Source of the DNA: Ulvibacterium sp.
GTDB lineage: Bacteria; Bacteroidota; Bacteroidia; Flavobacteriales; Flavobacteriaceae
Direction: 5' to 3'
Assembly: GCF_028285715.1 (NCBI RefSeq)
Contig: NZ_JANQOO010000003.1
Span: 146,542 to 210,541, forward strand
Length of the DNA: 64,000 nt
Of this stretch, positions 38,309 through 46,617 are shown piece by piece. A program made the position numbers and the translations under genes. The notes below the pieces were generated by a model. That model searched no databases, was not told the origin of the DNA, and saw nothing but the letters and a program-made list of their open reading frames with translations. How positions within the stretch are numbered: position 1 is the stretch's first letter; each line of letters begins with the position of its first letter.

Positions 38309-38383
38309 CGGGGTGTAGCGTAGCCCGGTTATCGCGCCTGCTTTGGGAGCAGGAGGTCGCAGGTTCGAATCCTGCCACCCCGA
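38309..38383 (+). tRNA. tRNA-Pro (anticodon UGG), integration target
   Basis: Acceptor CGGGGTG pairs with CACCCCG, discriminator A. Anticodon loop TTTGGGA gives TGG. T-arm GCAGGTTCGAATCCTGC is standard. Its 3' end (from 38369) is the left att repeat of the mobile element. The gene stays complete after integration because the element carries in the same terminal sequence. Confidence 0.95.
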
Positions 38384-38384
38384 C
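38369..38384 (+). repeat. attL: tRNA-Pro 3'-end direct repeat
   Basis: ATCCTGCCACCCCGAC occurs here as the tRNA 3' end and again, identical, at 62430-62445. A 16-bp duplication of a tRNA 3' end next to an integrase is the hallmark of tyrosine-recombinase integration. Confidence 0.9.
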
Positions 38385-38409
38385 TTAACTATTTTCATAT
38401 AGTTGCATG

Positions 38410-38440
38410 ACGTTGCAAATCACTTGATTTGCAACGTTTT
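38410..38440 (+). terminator. Terminator just inside the left att site
   Basis: A perfect 12-bp inverted repeat, ACGTTGCAAATC/GATTTGCAACGT with loop ACTT, followed by TTTT. It would stop readthrough from the tRNA-Pro transcript into the element. The second element has a hairpin in the same place (62468). Confidence 0.8.
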
Positions 38441-38610
38441 ATGTTTTTAGGGGTATCAAATGAAACCTCATGAAACCACATAAAAACACCGTTCTGGTGT
38501 CCAAATCGGGAATTGATCACCATAGTATTTTTTGTACATTGAAGTAGCTTTAGAAGGTATTTAGCCCTGTGTTTTTTACCATTTTATTCACTAACTTAAA
38601 GCTACGTAAC

Positions 38611-39861
38611 ATGTTAGAAAACAGTAGATTATCAGTCGTTTTTGTTGCACGAAAGCACAACAGGGAGACAGGGAAGTTAAGACTCTATGCCCGGGTCACT
38701 GTAGATGCCAAAAGAGCCGAATTTAGTCTAAATCGGGAATTGGCGGTGTCCCTTTGGGACGAAAAACGAAAAAGAGGCAAGGGATTTTCAAAGTACGTCA
38801 TCTCCTTAAATAAGTATCTGGACCAAGTTTTTACCGGACTTCATGAGGCCCATAGGCAACTTTTACAAGAGGAGGTTGACATAACTTCTGCGGCGATAAA
38901 GGCCATGTTTCTTAAAGAAGACGATCGAGGTAAGAGCTTATTAGATTTGATTGCCTATCATAATACCACCATGGTCAGCGTACTCAGGCCGGGAACGATG
39001 AAGAACTACTATAGTACCGAACGCTGTATCAAAGAGTTTTTAGCGGAAGAAAGAGGAGTTGAGGATATTCCGCTTAAAAAACTGAACTATGGGTTTATTG
39101 TTGATTTCGAACAATACATACGAAAGTACAAACCGGCCACTCGAATGGGTTGTGCCAATAACGGAACCATGAAACACATGGAAAGGCTAAAAAAGATGTC
39201 AAGATTGGCCGTTAAGTTGGAATGGTTGGAAAAAGACCCCTTTGTCAATTTCAAACTGCGGTTTGAAAAAGTAGAACGCCAATTTTTAACAGAGCGGGAG
39301 TTGCAACTCATCGAAGAAACTACATTCAAAGTACCAAGTACCCAACATATTAAGGACTTGTTTGTTTTTGCCTGTTACACTGGGCTTTCCTTTATCGATG
39401 TTCAAGAATTGAAAGCCGGCCATTTGGTAAAAGGTATCGATGGTAATGATTGGCTCTATACCAAAAGAACAAAGACCGACGAACCTTTGAAGATTCCCTT
39501 ATTGCCCAAGGCTAAGGAAATTATCGATAAATATAAAGACAAGCCAGAGATGCTTCAAACCAACAGGTTATTGCCTCTTTATAGTAACCCAATGATTAAT
39601 CGAACCCTTAAAGATATTGCTAAGGCTTGCGGCATTCGTAAAAAAGTGACTTTTCATGTTGCTCGGCATACCTTCGCAACCGCGATTACACTTTCAAACG
39701 GGGTACCGATTGAAACCGTATCTAAGCTTTTGGGGCATACTAAACTTTCTACTACTCAAATTTATGCCAGGGTCATTGAAAAGAAAATAGGGGAGGATAT
39801 GCAGAATTTGATGGCGACAATGAAGCTGAAAAGAAAAGTAGGTTTTAATTTTATATCTTAA
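38611..39861 (+). CDS. Tyrosine recombinase/site-specific integrase of the island
   Basis: 416 residues from the ATG at 38611 (an ATG 42 bases upstream adds a poor N-terminus). N-terminal arm-binding region, SAM-like core-binding domain (about 100-200; RPGTMKNYYSTERCIKEF) and catalytic domain with HVARHTFAT (H-x-x-R), GHTKLSTTQIYARV (His and the nucleophilic Tyr). The usual Arg I of TGLR is Ser here (CYTGLSFID), as in IntDOT of CTnDOT. Next to attL, so it is the enzyme for this island. The integrase at 62660 shares an identical 25-residue stretch around the last His and Tyr. Confidence 0.93.
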   Translation: MLENSRLSVVFVARKHNRETGKLRLYARVTVDAKRAEFSLNRELAVSLWDEKRKRGKGFSKYVISLNKYLDQVFTGLHEAHRQLLQEEVDITSAAIKAMFLKEDDRGKSLLDLIAYHNTTMVSVLRPGTMKNYYSTERCIKEFLAEERGVEDIPLKKLNYGFIVDFEQYIRKYKPATRMGCANNGTMKHMERLKKMSRLAVKLEWLEKDPFVNFKLRFEKVERQFLTERELQLIEETTFKVPSTQHIKDLFVFACYTGLSFIDVQELKAGHLVKGIDGNDWLYTKRTKTDEPLKIPLLPKAKEIIDKYKDKPEMLQTNRLLPLYSNPMINRTLKDIAKACGIRKKVTFHVARHTFATAITLSNGVPIETVSKLLGHTKLSTTQIYARVIEKKIGEDMQNLMATMKLKRKVGFNFIS

Positions 39862-39920
39862 ATTGAAGTTAACCTATACCTCGTTTAGCTTTTGATCTCA
39901 TAAGACCCATAATGCACCTA

Positions 39921-40742
39921 CTACCCGTCTAATTGCGTTCTGATATTATAGCCCATTTTTGAAATCGCTTCAGCATAAACCTTTGAATGTGAATATCCAC
40001 TGCTGTTTGATAAAAAACCTCCAAAAATCTCTAAATCTTCCATCCTTTTTGTAAAGGCTGGATTTAAAAGTATCCATAAATCCATATCAAAAAGGATTTT
40101 TTCAATCTCATTTTGATAAAAATGTTTAATTCCTCTGTCTAATTTAGATTTTTTAATTTCCTCGGTCAAAACTACCATGTTTGTTAGCTGCGATTTCAGA
40201 ATTTGTAAAGGATCTCGAATTCTGTTGTTAATTTCACTTTTCATAAAATCTAAGTCATATGGTGTGCTAGAAGGAGAATATTTATTTGTTGAACAAAAGC
40301 TTGCTTGAGACTCTATACTGATCATTCTATGATAGATATATCCTAAATTGCTCTTTTTTTCTATACGGTTGTTTTGATAATAATCATCTTTAACTAGATT
40401 AAAAAGATTAGTTATGTAGGTGAATCTATGTTCTCTTTTTAACTGTTCCATTTGCTCAGTATGATCTTCTCTTTGTTGCGCATTAGCTCTAATCTGAGCA
40501 GTAAATGACTTATAAACTAAGTAGGCGGCAAAGAGGTTTACGAACGGTGCCGTTATACCTCCGATTGTATCGCCTATTTCACCCGAACCGATAAAACTTA
40601 TTCCTGAATAAAATTGGGTAAAAATTAAAGGGGAGAAAACAATGAATACAAGTAATGCCCCTAATCCTATTCTCTCATTGGTTGTAAAGCCTATAAGGCT
40701 TTGTATTTTTTGCTCCTTTTGCTTTTCGTCAGTTTCTGCCAT
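39921..40742 (-). CDS. Putative phage abortive infection protein, AbiC-like membrane protein
   Basis: 273 residues. Two N-terminal membrane segments (about 28-48 and 60-80) frame the motif GEIGDTIGGITAPFVNLFAAYLVYKSFTAQI, typical of the putAbiC family. A coiled segment (QREDHTEQMEQLKREH) and a cytoplasmic helical domain with FNLVKDDYY follow. Relatives are linked to phage exclusion. The A+T-rich composition and location in a mobile element support a defence role; activity is not shown. Confidence 0.75.
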   Translation of the reverse strand: MAETDEKQKEQKIQSLIGFTTNERIGLGALLVFIVFSPLIFTQFYSGISFIGSGEIGDTIGGITAPFVNLFAAYLVYKSFTAQIRANAQQREDHTEQMEQLKREHRFTYITNLFNLVKDDYYQNNRIEKKSNLGYIYHRMISIESQASFCSTNKYSPSSTPYDLDFMKSEINNRIRDPLQILKSQLTNMVVLTEEIKKSKLDRGIKHFYQNEIEKILFDMDLWILLNPAFTKRMEDLEIFGGFLSNSSGYSHSKVYAEAISKMGYNIRTQLDG

Positions 40743-41073
40743 AATTTTTCTCTGTTGTACCTGCTGTAAATTAGTTCATTTTAAATCTATCAATTAAGTG
40801 TGGTAAATTAAATAGTACAATAGAGGAAAAATGAATAGTACGCACTTTTATGATTTTAAAAAATTGATAATCAATGATTTATAATTTAAAAAAATGTACT
40901 TTTTAATTTTCTGTTTAGGTTGTTAAGTAAGTGGGTAAAATTTAGTCGAAAAGGCCATAAACACTGGACTTCAATTAAGTATTATAAAACGTACAATTCA
41001 TTTTACGGATTGTAGAGTACTGTGGATACACCAATCTTTGGGTTATTCAAGAAAAGAACTCAAAGGACAAGGA
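40743..41073. other. A+T-rich intergenic region, no gene seen
   Basis: No coding frame of note and no clear hairpin. The left edge should contain the promoter of the AbiC-like gene. Confidence 0.4.
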
Positions 41074-41301
41074 CTATAGCCAATTAGATATCAATTGTAA
41101 CATGAAACCTAAGAATAAAAGAAACGCCCCAAACCTTATCCTTTGATTTTTCTTTTTGGCAACAACCCTTAATTCTTTAAGCCGTTCCCGATCGCGAAAA
41201 AGAATATCATAATTAACTGGTTGTGAATTAAATAGCATTAGTAAGGCTCCTATGACATCAAGTAATGGTCCTACGGAGTTAGCAGCTAAAGAAATATCCA
41301 T
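41074..41301 (-). CDS. Small two-helix membrane protein
   Basis: 75 residues. Hydrophobic segments at about 6-24 (GPLLDVIGALLMLF) and 57-74 (FGAFLLFLGFMLQLISNW) enclose a basic, Arg/Lys-rich loop. This layout is common in small unnamed membrane proteins of mobile regions. It lies between the AbiC-like gene and the KAP NTPase, so it may belong to the defence cluster. Confidence 0.5.
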   Translation of the reverse strand: MDISLAANSVGPLLDVIGALLMLFNSQPVNYDILFRDRERLKELRVVAKKKNQRIRFGAFLLFLGFMLQLISNWL

Positions 41302-41476
41302 AAAGAAGGGCGATTACTAAAAATAGTTTTGGTAGTAATTGATAGAATAAAGGTAATGTATTGAAGTCAACTGCGAATTATTCACTACAGATGTAGGAAA
41401 GGTTATTAACCTCATTTGTGGATAAGCAAATTAACCTAACCAAATATGTTCAAAGGATAAGTAATAATTTAAAGGT

Positions 41477-42898
41477 ATGGAATTAAGAAATCAACATATA
41501 GAAATACCGGATTATCCAGAGAGTAATCCTTTTGAAAATGATTTGCTTCAACGTGAGCAATACGCCAACGTTCTTACAAGTATATTAGCTAATTATAAAA
41601 AAGGTTTTGTGCTAGCGATAAACAATGAATGGGGTACAGGAAAAACCACCTTTGTAAAAATGTGGATGGGCTATTTGAAACAAAAATCTTATGAGACAAT
41701 TTACTTCAATGCATGGGAGAATGATTTTCAAGATGAGGTAATTATTGCCATACTCTCGGAACTAAAAAAAATCAAAGGGAATTCGGGCAAGCTCTTTGCA
41801 AGAGTTTTGGAAAAGGTTCTACCGCTTCTTAAAAATACTGGTGTAGAATTATTCAAACACGCTATGGGTAAAATAACAGGCGAGAAAACGGTTGAAATAA
41901 TTGCAGAAGGTTTAGGGGAATATTCGATTGCAAGTTTACAAAAAGGGTTAGATGATTTTGAGGATAAAAAGAACAGCATAAAAGAATTCAGAGAGGTTTT
42001 AACAGAGTTTGTTCAAAGTATCGACAATGACAACCCAATTGTTTTCATTATTGACGAATTGGATAGATGTAGGCCAAACTATGCTGTAGAGGTTTTGGAA
42101 AAAATGAAGCACCTATTTAGCGTTGAAGGTGTCGTTTTTGCTCTATCCATAGATAAAATCCAATTGGGCCACGCCATAAGAGGTGTTTACGGCAGCGAAT
42201 ATATAAACTCAGATGAGTATCTGAGAAGATTTATAGATCTAGAATTCTCCTTGCCTAAACCCGATGTGAAAGATTACACTATGTCTTTGATAACGCATTT
42301 CGGACTGCATGTATATTATACCAATGCGGAAAGACAAAAGCATAGGGAATTTCAAAATGATATGGATGCCTTAATATTCATGTTGGATTTGATTCAGTAT
42401 TCTTGCTCTCCCACTCTAAGACAATTAGAAAAGATTTTAGGTCTATTCTCAATAGTTGTAAAATCCCTGAAATTTAATCAGTATGCAAACCCAATGTGTG
42501 TGATTTATATAATTCTTTTAAAGATAATGGGTGACGGCGGGTATTACGAAAAACTCGTTAGTCGAAAACTATCCCTACAGGAAATATTGGATAAGACAGT
42601 AGAATTACTATATCCAATCCATGAAGAAAGCAAGCATGGATATTTTATTTGGTTCCAAGCTGAAATGGTATTTTTCTACTGGAAGTACTTATACGAAAAG
42701 GATAAATCAGTAGTCCTTTACGAAGGAGAACTAAATGACGAAAGTTTTGAAATCAAGGTTGACGGGAAAGCAGATAACGAATATGATTCCCTTAAAAGTT
42801 CAATTGGAGGATTGTTAAGTGATTATCACCTGAGAAGGAGGATTAATTTACTATCTCATATTATTCCTCATATTGAATTGACTAAGATTGTAACTTAG
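41477..42898 (+). CDS. KAP family P-loop NTPase
   Basis: 473 residues. Walker A EWGTGKTT at 51-58; NAWENDFQDEVI (about 78-90) is the KAP signature after the first strand; Walker B VFIIDELDRCRP at 189-200; then LEKMKHLFSVEGVVFALSIDKIQLGHAI, the conserved KAP block. Unlike many KAP proteins it shows no membrane insertion between the Walker motifs. Family members include the phage-exclusion protein PifA. It is encoded opposite to its neighbours. A defence role is inferred. Confidence 0.88.
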   Translation: MELRNQHIEIPDYPESNPFENDLLQREQYANVLTSILANYKKGFVLAINNEWGTGKTTFVKMWMGYLKQKSYETIYFNAWENDFQDEVIIAILSELKKIKGNSGKLFARVLEKVLPLLKNTGVELFKHAMGKITGEKTVEIIAEGLGEYSIASLQKGLDDFEDKKNSIKEFREVLTEFVQSIDNDNPIVFIIDELDRCRPNYAVEVLEKMKHLFSVEGVVFALSIDKIQLGHAIRGVYGSEYINSDEYLRRFIDLEFSLPKPDVKDYTMSLITHFGLHVYYTNAERQKHREFQNDMDALIFMLDLIQYSCSPTLRQLEKILGLFSIVVKSLKFNQYANPMCVIYIILLKIMGDGGYYEKLVSRKLSLQEILDKTVELLYPIHEESKHGYFIWFQAEMVFFYWKYLYEKDKSVVLYEGELNDESFEIKVDGKADNEYDSLKSSIGGLLSDYHLRRRINLLSHIIPHIELTKIVT

Positions 42899-42954
42899 TC
42901 TTTGTAGATAAACGTACGAGGTAACTGATTGCTTCTATTGGCATTGTTGCCAAG

Positions 42955-44544
42955 TTATAATTGTTTATTAGTAGGTTCATCTTTTTGGTCAATACCCGTC
43001 GTTATTAGTATTGAATCATTACCATACATTTTTCTAGCGGCTAATGTAACAAAATACAATCCAGCATATTGTTTCATCCCTATGATTTCTGTAAGTGTAA
43101 AAGTAGTCCCAATTTTTCCATTATTTTTTTCTAATTCTGAACCAATATCCATGACTCTGTCATATTCATCTCTCGTTTTTAAAAGATTGCCAATAAGTTT
43201 GAAACCAAGTTCTTTTATATCGGTTTGCTTGTTTGTTTTCTCATTAAGCACAATCGCCTCTTTAAATGCTAAATAAAAGTTCAAATAGCATTGTGGTTCC
43301 AACCGTAGGTGCATATCCGTCTTAGCCAACATACCCAACGCCTGTAAAAAATGATTTACCGGAACAAATTCTTGTGAGCTGAACGTTTCCGAGAAATAAC
43401 GGAAGACTAAAAAAGTCAGGGCTATTTCGTCTTCTTTGAAGTAAAGCCGTTTGGAGCTCCAGTCTATTTCCAAACTAGTATGAAGCTTTGCTTCAAGTTT
43501 TCTTTTGCTTTCTAAATCCCTTATTCCCTCATAAAATTTATCAACGTTTCTAGGTAGATTCCAATAAAACAACCCATTCGTTCCAACATTTAAGGCTGCA
43601 ACAATTAAATTACTAGTATTCCAACCCTGATGCCACAATTCTTGGATTGGAATGGATTTCCCCAAAATTATATCTATTAGAAGTGTATGACTGCCTGCGC
43701 CTTTTTTAAACTTTATTTGGTCACTTTTGGAATTGAACTTGTTCAAAACATTCTGCCTTATGGAATGGGATTTTGAGACTACCTTGATTGTAATTTTCCA
43801 TTTGGGTTCAAATTTATTCTCAACAGTATCAACAGATTTTTCCAGTTCCCTTTTTAATATTTGTTTTAGCTCCTTTTCTTCGTTAGTAAAATGCTCTTTA
43901 AGCCAATTTAACCAATCTTTGACCTCGCCTAATTCAATTAGTTTTTCTTGTGATTGATGCCCGAAAATAAATTTACGCCTTTCGGGATGGTTGGACGTCT
44001 CCATAAACCATTTTATATCTTCTTGACTACTATCATTGAGGTTTGTATCGACTTCTCCTTCGAGCTTGGCAAGCTCCAGTCTTGAACGTGTCATTTTCAA
44101 ATAAGTCCCCAATTCCTCATTTGAAATTTTAGCAGATGATGGAACGGTATCAGAAAGTTCTGTATACATTACACTTAGTCTTCTGGTATGAAGATTTGAC
44201 GCCATCTCTTTGATTTCCTCCATCTGCTGAGATGTGAACTTCTCGTTCGTAAACGAAGGGCCCCAAATCGCCCAAAACAACTTCTTTATATGGTCGTCCA
44301 TAGGAATGTTGTAGGCTTCTTTTCCCCAAGTTTCTTTTGCATTGAATTGATACCAGCCTACAAACACTTTTCCGATTTCTTCAAGACTGAAAACAAGCAG
44401 TTGAAACGCAATATGATTTACACCTTTATTCTCTAATTCTTCAGCGGTTCTAATGGCATCTTCTGCATTAGTCAAGCATAGTCTTCTAAACGTATTGAAT
44501 TTTATGAGTTCTTCTTCTTTCATGTCATTTTTATCCGTATCCAC
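42955..44544 (-). CDS. AbiV-like (HEPN) protein with a long unrecognised C-terminal region
   Basis: 529 residues. The first ~150 residues (LTNAEDAIRTAEELENKGVNHIAFQLLVFSLEEIGKVFVGWYQF) match the AbiV/HEPN_AbiV family, whose lactococcal founder blocks phage protein synthesis and is only about 200 residues long. The rest (about 200-529) is soluble, mixed alpha/beta, and unfamiliar, with one segment (LFYWNLPRNVDKFYEGIRDLESKRKLEAKLHTSLEIDW) that looks like a separate domain. It lies convergent to the KAP gene. A+T-rich. Confidence 0.7.
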   Translation of the reverse strand: MDTDKNDMKEEELIKFNTFRRLCLTNAEDAIRTAEELENKGVNHIAFQLLVFSLEEIGKVFVGWYQFNAKETWGKEAYNIPMDDHIKKLFWAIWGPSFTNEKFTSQQMEEIKEMASNLHTRRLSVMYTELSDTVPSSAKISNEELGTYLKMTRSRLELAKLEGEVDTNLNDSSQEDIKWFMETSNHPERRKFIFGHQSQEKLIELGEVKDWLNWLKEHFTNEEKELKQILKRELEKSVDTVENKFEPKWKITIKVVSKSHSIRQNVLNKFNSKSDQIKFKKGAGSHTLLIDIILGKSIPIQELWHQGWNTSNLIVAALNVGTNGLFYWNLPRNVDKFYEGIRDLESKRKLEAKLHTSLEIDWSSKRLYFKEDEIALTFLVFRYFSETFSSQEFVPVNHFLQALGMLAKTDMHLRLEPQCYLNFYLAFKEAIVLNEKTNKQTDIKELGFKLIGNLLKTRDEYDRVMDIGSELEKNNGKIGTTFTLTEIIGMKQYAGLYFVTLAARKMYGNDSILITTGIDQKDEPTNKQL

Positions 44545-44700
44545 AAGATAACATTAATAAGAAATATTATTGATAGTAAAAATGATAGCAAGCTTCCTTA
44601 ATGTACAACCGTAAAAAAATATCACAGATACTCCTCTAAATTTTATTTATGTTTCTTAACTGAATAAGTCGTTATCTAGAGTTTGGGTTCAATTACTTAT

Positions 44701-44880
44701 CTAAGCCCCTCCGGTAGCCGGCCAACACTTCCGCTCCAATCCTCCCCAAGCGGACACGCTCCGCCGGTCCACCCGGAAAGTCTTTCCGCTCTCGGTTTGC
44801 CCGACCCCCTCGAGGCCGCGCGAAAGTACAAGCGGCGAAAAGGCCGCTTGACCTTTCTTCTCCCTTCCCACAAAACTTTT
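44701..44880 (-). other. G+C-rich structured block, possible ncRNA or cis-acting site
   Basis: A sharp G+C-rich island inside A+T-rich DNA. It contains several hairpins: CGGAAAG/CTTTCCG, CAAGCGG/CCGCTTG around GAAAA, GCGGA/TCCGC, CCGG/CCGG. On the minus strand a -7-like TACTTTCG lies at about 44821-44828 and could start an RNA running left. Frames here are shadows of the composition. Confidence 0.35.
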
Positions 44881-44973
44881 TTTATACATCCATCCAGTTA
44901 ATCCGGCATCCCGTCGATTATCGGAGACACAACAAATCCTTTTTAAGTATCTTGAAATCAATAGTTAGGAGCA

Positions 44974-45645
44974 TTGAAAAAGATTATCGACCATATCGCG
45001 GATTGGCTGGTGGCCCTGAACGAAAGGAAGGCCAAGGTCAACGATGAGTATACCACCTTTATGAAAAAGAGGAACAACGGTTTTGTACTCGGGATGATCC
45101 TTTTCGGGCTTTTCTTTCTCTACATGGCCTACGATCTGTACAAAGAGTATGGAAAGCTCTGGTTGGCATCGATTCCGATAATCGCATTTGCCATTACGGT
45201 ATTCGGGATACTGATTTCGGATGCTTATAAGGAGAAATTGAGAAATCGACAAAGAACTGCTTCCATGAAACTGGTCGGTTTCAACATGGATTTCAACGCG
45301 CATATCCTTCGAAGGATATACAACGCATTGACACGATATGAGTTTTTGGATGAGAACCGGAACCGGTTCGAGGATTTCTATAACGTGTTGGTCCATGATT
45401 TCGACGACCATGGATCCGTTCTGCATTTCAACTGTACACAGGCCGAACTGAAGTACATACTGGAAAAATTCAAGAATTTCAAAAAAGGGCTGCATCTCTC
45501 CACTTTTGAACGCTCCGAAAAAATCTACAACAAAGGGGAATTGATTTCCGCCAAAAACCTCTCAAAAGGGTATAACAAAAATCCTTTGACGAAAGAAACC
45601 GAGGGACTAATCGATTCTTTCTTCTACTTTTTGGGGGATAATTGA
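44974..45645 (+). CDS. Hypothetical membrane protein
   Basis: 223 residues from a TTG start at 44974, preceded by AGGAG at five-base spacing, an unusually good ribosome-binding site for this organism. Two membrane helices (about 36-53 and 58-77) sit in the first third; the rest is soluble and helical (MDFNAHILRRIYNALTRYEFLDENRNRFEDFYNVLVHD; KYILEKFKNFKKG). I do not recognise the family. It begins the mobilisation region. Confidence 0.6.
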   Translation: MKKIIDHIADWLVALNERKAKVNDEYTTFMKKRNNGFVLGMILFGLFFLYMAYDLYKEYGKLWLASIPIIAFAITVFGILISDAYKEKLRNRQRTASMKLVGFNMDFNAHILRRIYNALTRYEFLDENRNRFEDFYNVLVHDFDDHGSVLHFNCTQAELKYILEKFKNFKKGLHLSTFERSEKIYNKGELISAKNLSKGYNKNPLTKETEGLIDSFFYFLGDN

Positions 45646-45762
45646 AAATTTTTAGGGGAGATTTCCCCTTTTCGCCCTTCCAACAGCTTTCATCCATTTA
45701 CATTGCATCGCACATTTGTAACACAAGCGGGCCGCATTGCCGCTTCTTTAAAATCGAAAACT

Positions 45763-46056
45763 ATGGAAACGGAAAACGATATGATAGCTCTCCTAAAGGA
45801 TATCAAGGGGCTGCTGTCCCATCAAAAAAAAGTGATGAACGTGGACGACCTTGTCGCCTATACGGGTCTCTCCAAAAGTAAGATCTATAAGCTGACCCAA
45901 TTGCGTTTGATACCTATGGGCGGTAATAAACACATTCGCCAAAAATTCTTCGACAAGGATATAATCGATGCCTGGCTGATGGGCGAACCCAATTTATCGG
46001 ACGAGTACCTGGACAGGGAATTCGACAAACGATTTCCCGATGATGCAAAAGAATAA
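45763..46056 (+). CDS. Helix-turn-helix DNA-binding protein (excisionase/MerR-like)
   Basis: 97 residues from the ATG at 45763; an ATG at 45703 would add an unconserved lead. The segment MNVDDLVAYTGLSKSKIYKLTQLRLIPMGGNKHIRQKFFDKDIIDAWL is a HTH_17/excisionase domain. Such proteins serve as Xis or as regulators of mobilisation in Bacteroidota elements. Confidence 0.8.
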   Translation: METENDMIALLKDIKGLLSHQKKVMNVDDLVAYTGLSKSKIYKLTQLRLIPMGGNKHIRQKFFDKDIIDAWLMGEPNLSDEYLDREFDKRFPDDAKE

Positions 46057-46057
46057 T

Positions 46058-46147
46058 ATGGCAAAATCCATTACTAATTTATATCCAAATAAATATAAAA
46101 AGTATGTGGATAGGGAGAAAAGAGAGAAACGGAACATTTCTCCTTAA
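46058..46147 (+). CDS. Possible 29-residue basic peptide
   Basis: A frame starting two bases after the HTH gene stop encodes a Lys/Arg-rich peptide (MAKSITNLYPNKYKKY then DREKREKRN). It is too short to judge by itself; close spacing and basic composition are the only support. Confidence 0.25.
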   Translation: MAKSITNLYPNKYKKYVDREKREKRNISP

Positions 46148-46166
46148 ATCCGTCTGAGTGAGAATT

Positions 46167-46248
46167 CGAGATGTGTCATTGTCATGACAAATCTCGCTTT
46201 TGCTCCCGGTGGTCGCAAAAGATCGGAACTGTTGATAGGACTATCGAC
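46167..46248. repeat. Three adjacent hairpins upstream of mobC, candidate oriT or relaxosome site
   Basis: IR1: CGAGATGTGTCAT (46167-46179) and ATGACAAATCTCG (46184-46196), 12 of 13 paired. IR2: CTTTTGC (46197-46203) and GCAAAAG (46215-46221). IR3: GTTGATAG (46231-46238) and CTATCGAC (46241-46248). IR1 and IR2 are contiguous. Position directly ahead of the mob genes is typical of oriT. Confidence 0.55.
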
Positions 46249-46320
46249 TTGTAATTTAAAAAAGGGGTTCCGAATAGTTTATTTAGAAAATGGTTTGTTC
46301 CGATTAAAGGACTATTAGAA

Positions 46321-46617
46321 TTGAAAAAGGAGTTCGTACAATTTCGATGTTCCATTTATGAAAAGAAACTGCTCAGGGTCAAGGCCAAAAAGAGTGGACT
46401 TTCCATAAGCGAATATTGTCGCCGTGCCGCATTTGAGGAGAGGATCATCGAACGCTTTACAAAGGAACAGATCGAAATGTACAAGATGCTGGCCAAGTAC
46501 GAACTCAACTTTAAGCGCATCGGCAATATGTTCCGGAAACGCAATCCGAGACTGGCCAACGAGGTGGATCAATTGGCAAACGAGATACGCAAACATCTTT
46601 TGGGTTTCAAGAAATGA
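46321..46617 (+). CDS. MobC-like relaxosome accessory protein
   Basis: 98 residues with a TTG start at 46321. The N-terminal FVQFRCSIYEKKLLRVKAKKSGLSISEYCRRAAFEERI is a ribbon-helix-helix of the MobC/MbeC type, followed by a helical segment with LNFKRIGNMFRKRNP, typical of Bacteroidota mobilisation proteins. It overlaps the relaxase start by four bases, so the two are translationally coupled. Confidence 0.82.
   Translation: MKKEFVQFRCSIYEKKLLRVKAKKSGLSISEYCRRAAFEERIIERFTKEQIEMYKMLAKYELNFKRIGNMFRKRNPRLANEVDQLANEIRKHLLGFKK

Noticed and set aside
37995..38378. 127-residue frame across both tRNA genes on the minus strand
   Set aside because: It is antisense to tRNA-Ser and tRNA-Pro, and its MAGFEPATS start is a well-known false call over tRNAs.
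42929..43276. 115-residue hydrophobic plus-strand frame
   Set aside because: It is antisense to the AbiV-like gene, whose coding frame is clear.
44701..44961. 86-residue frame in the G+C-rich block (minus strand)
   Set aside because: Composition-driven frame over hairpins; no family or start support. The block is treated as a structured non-coding element.
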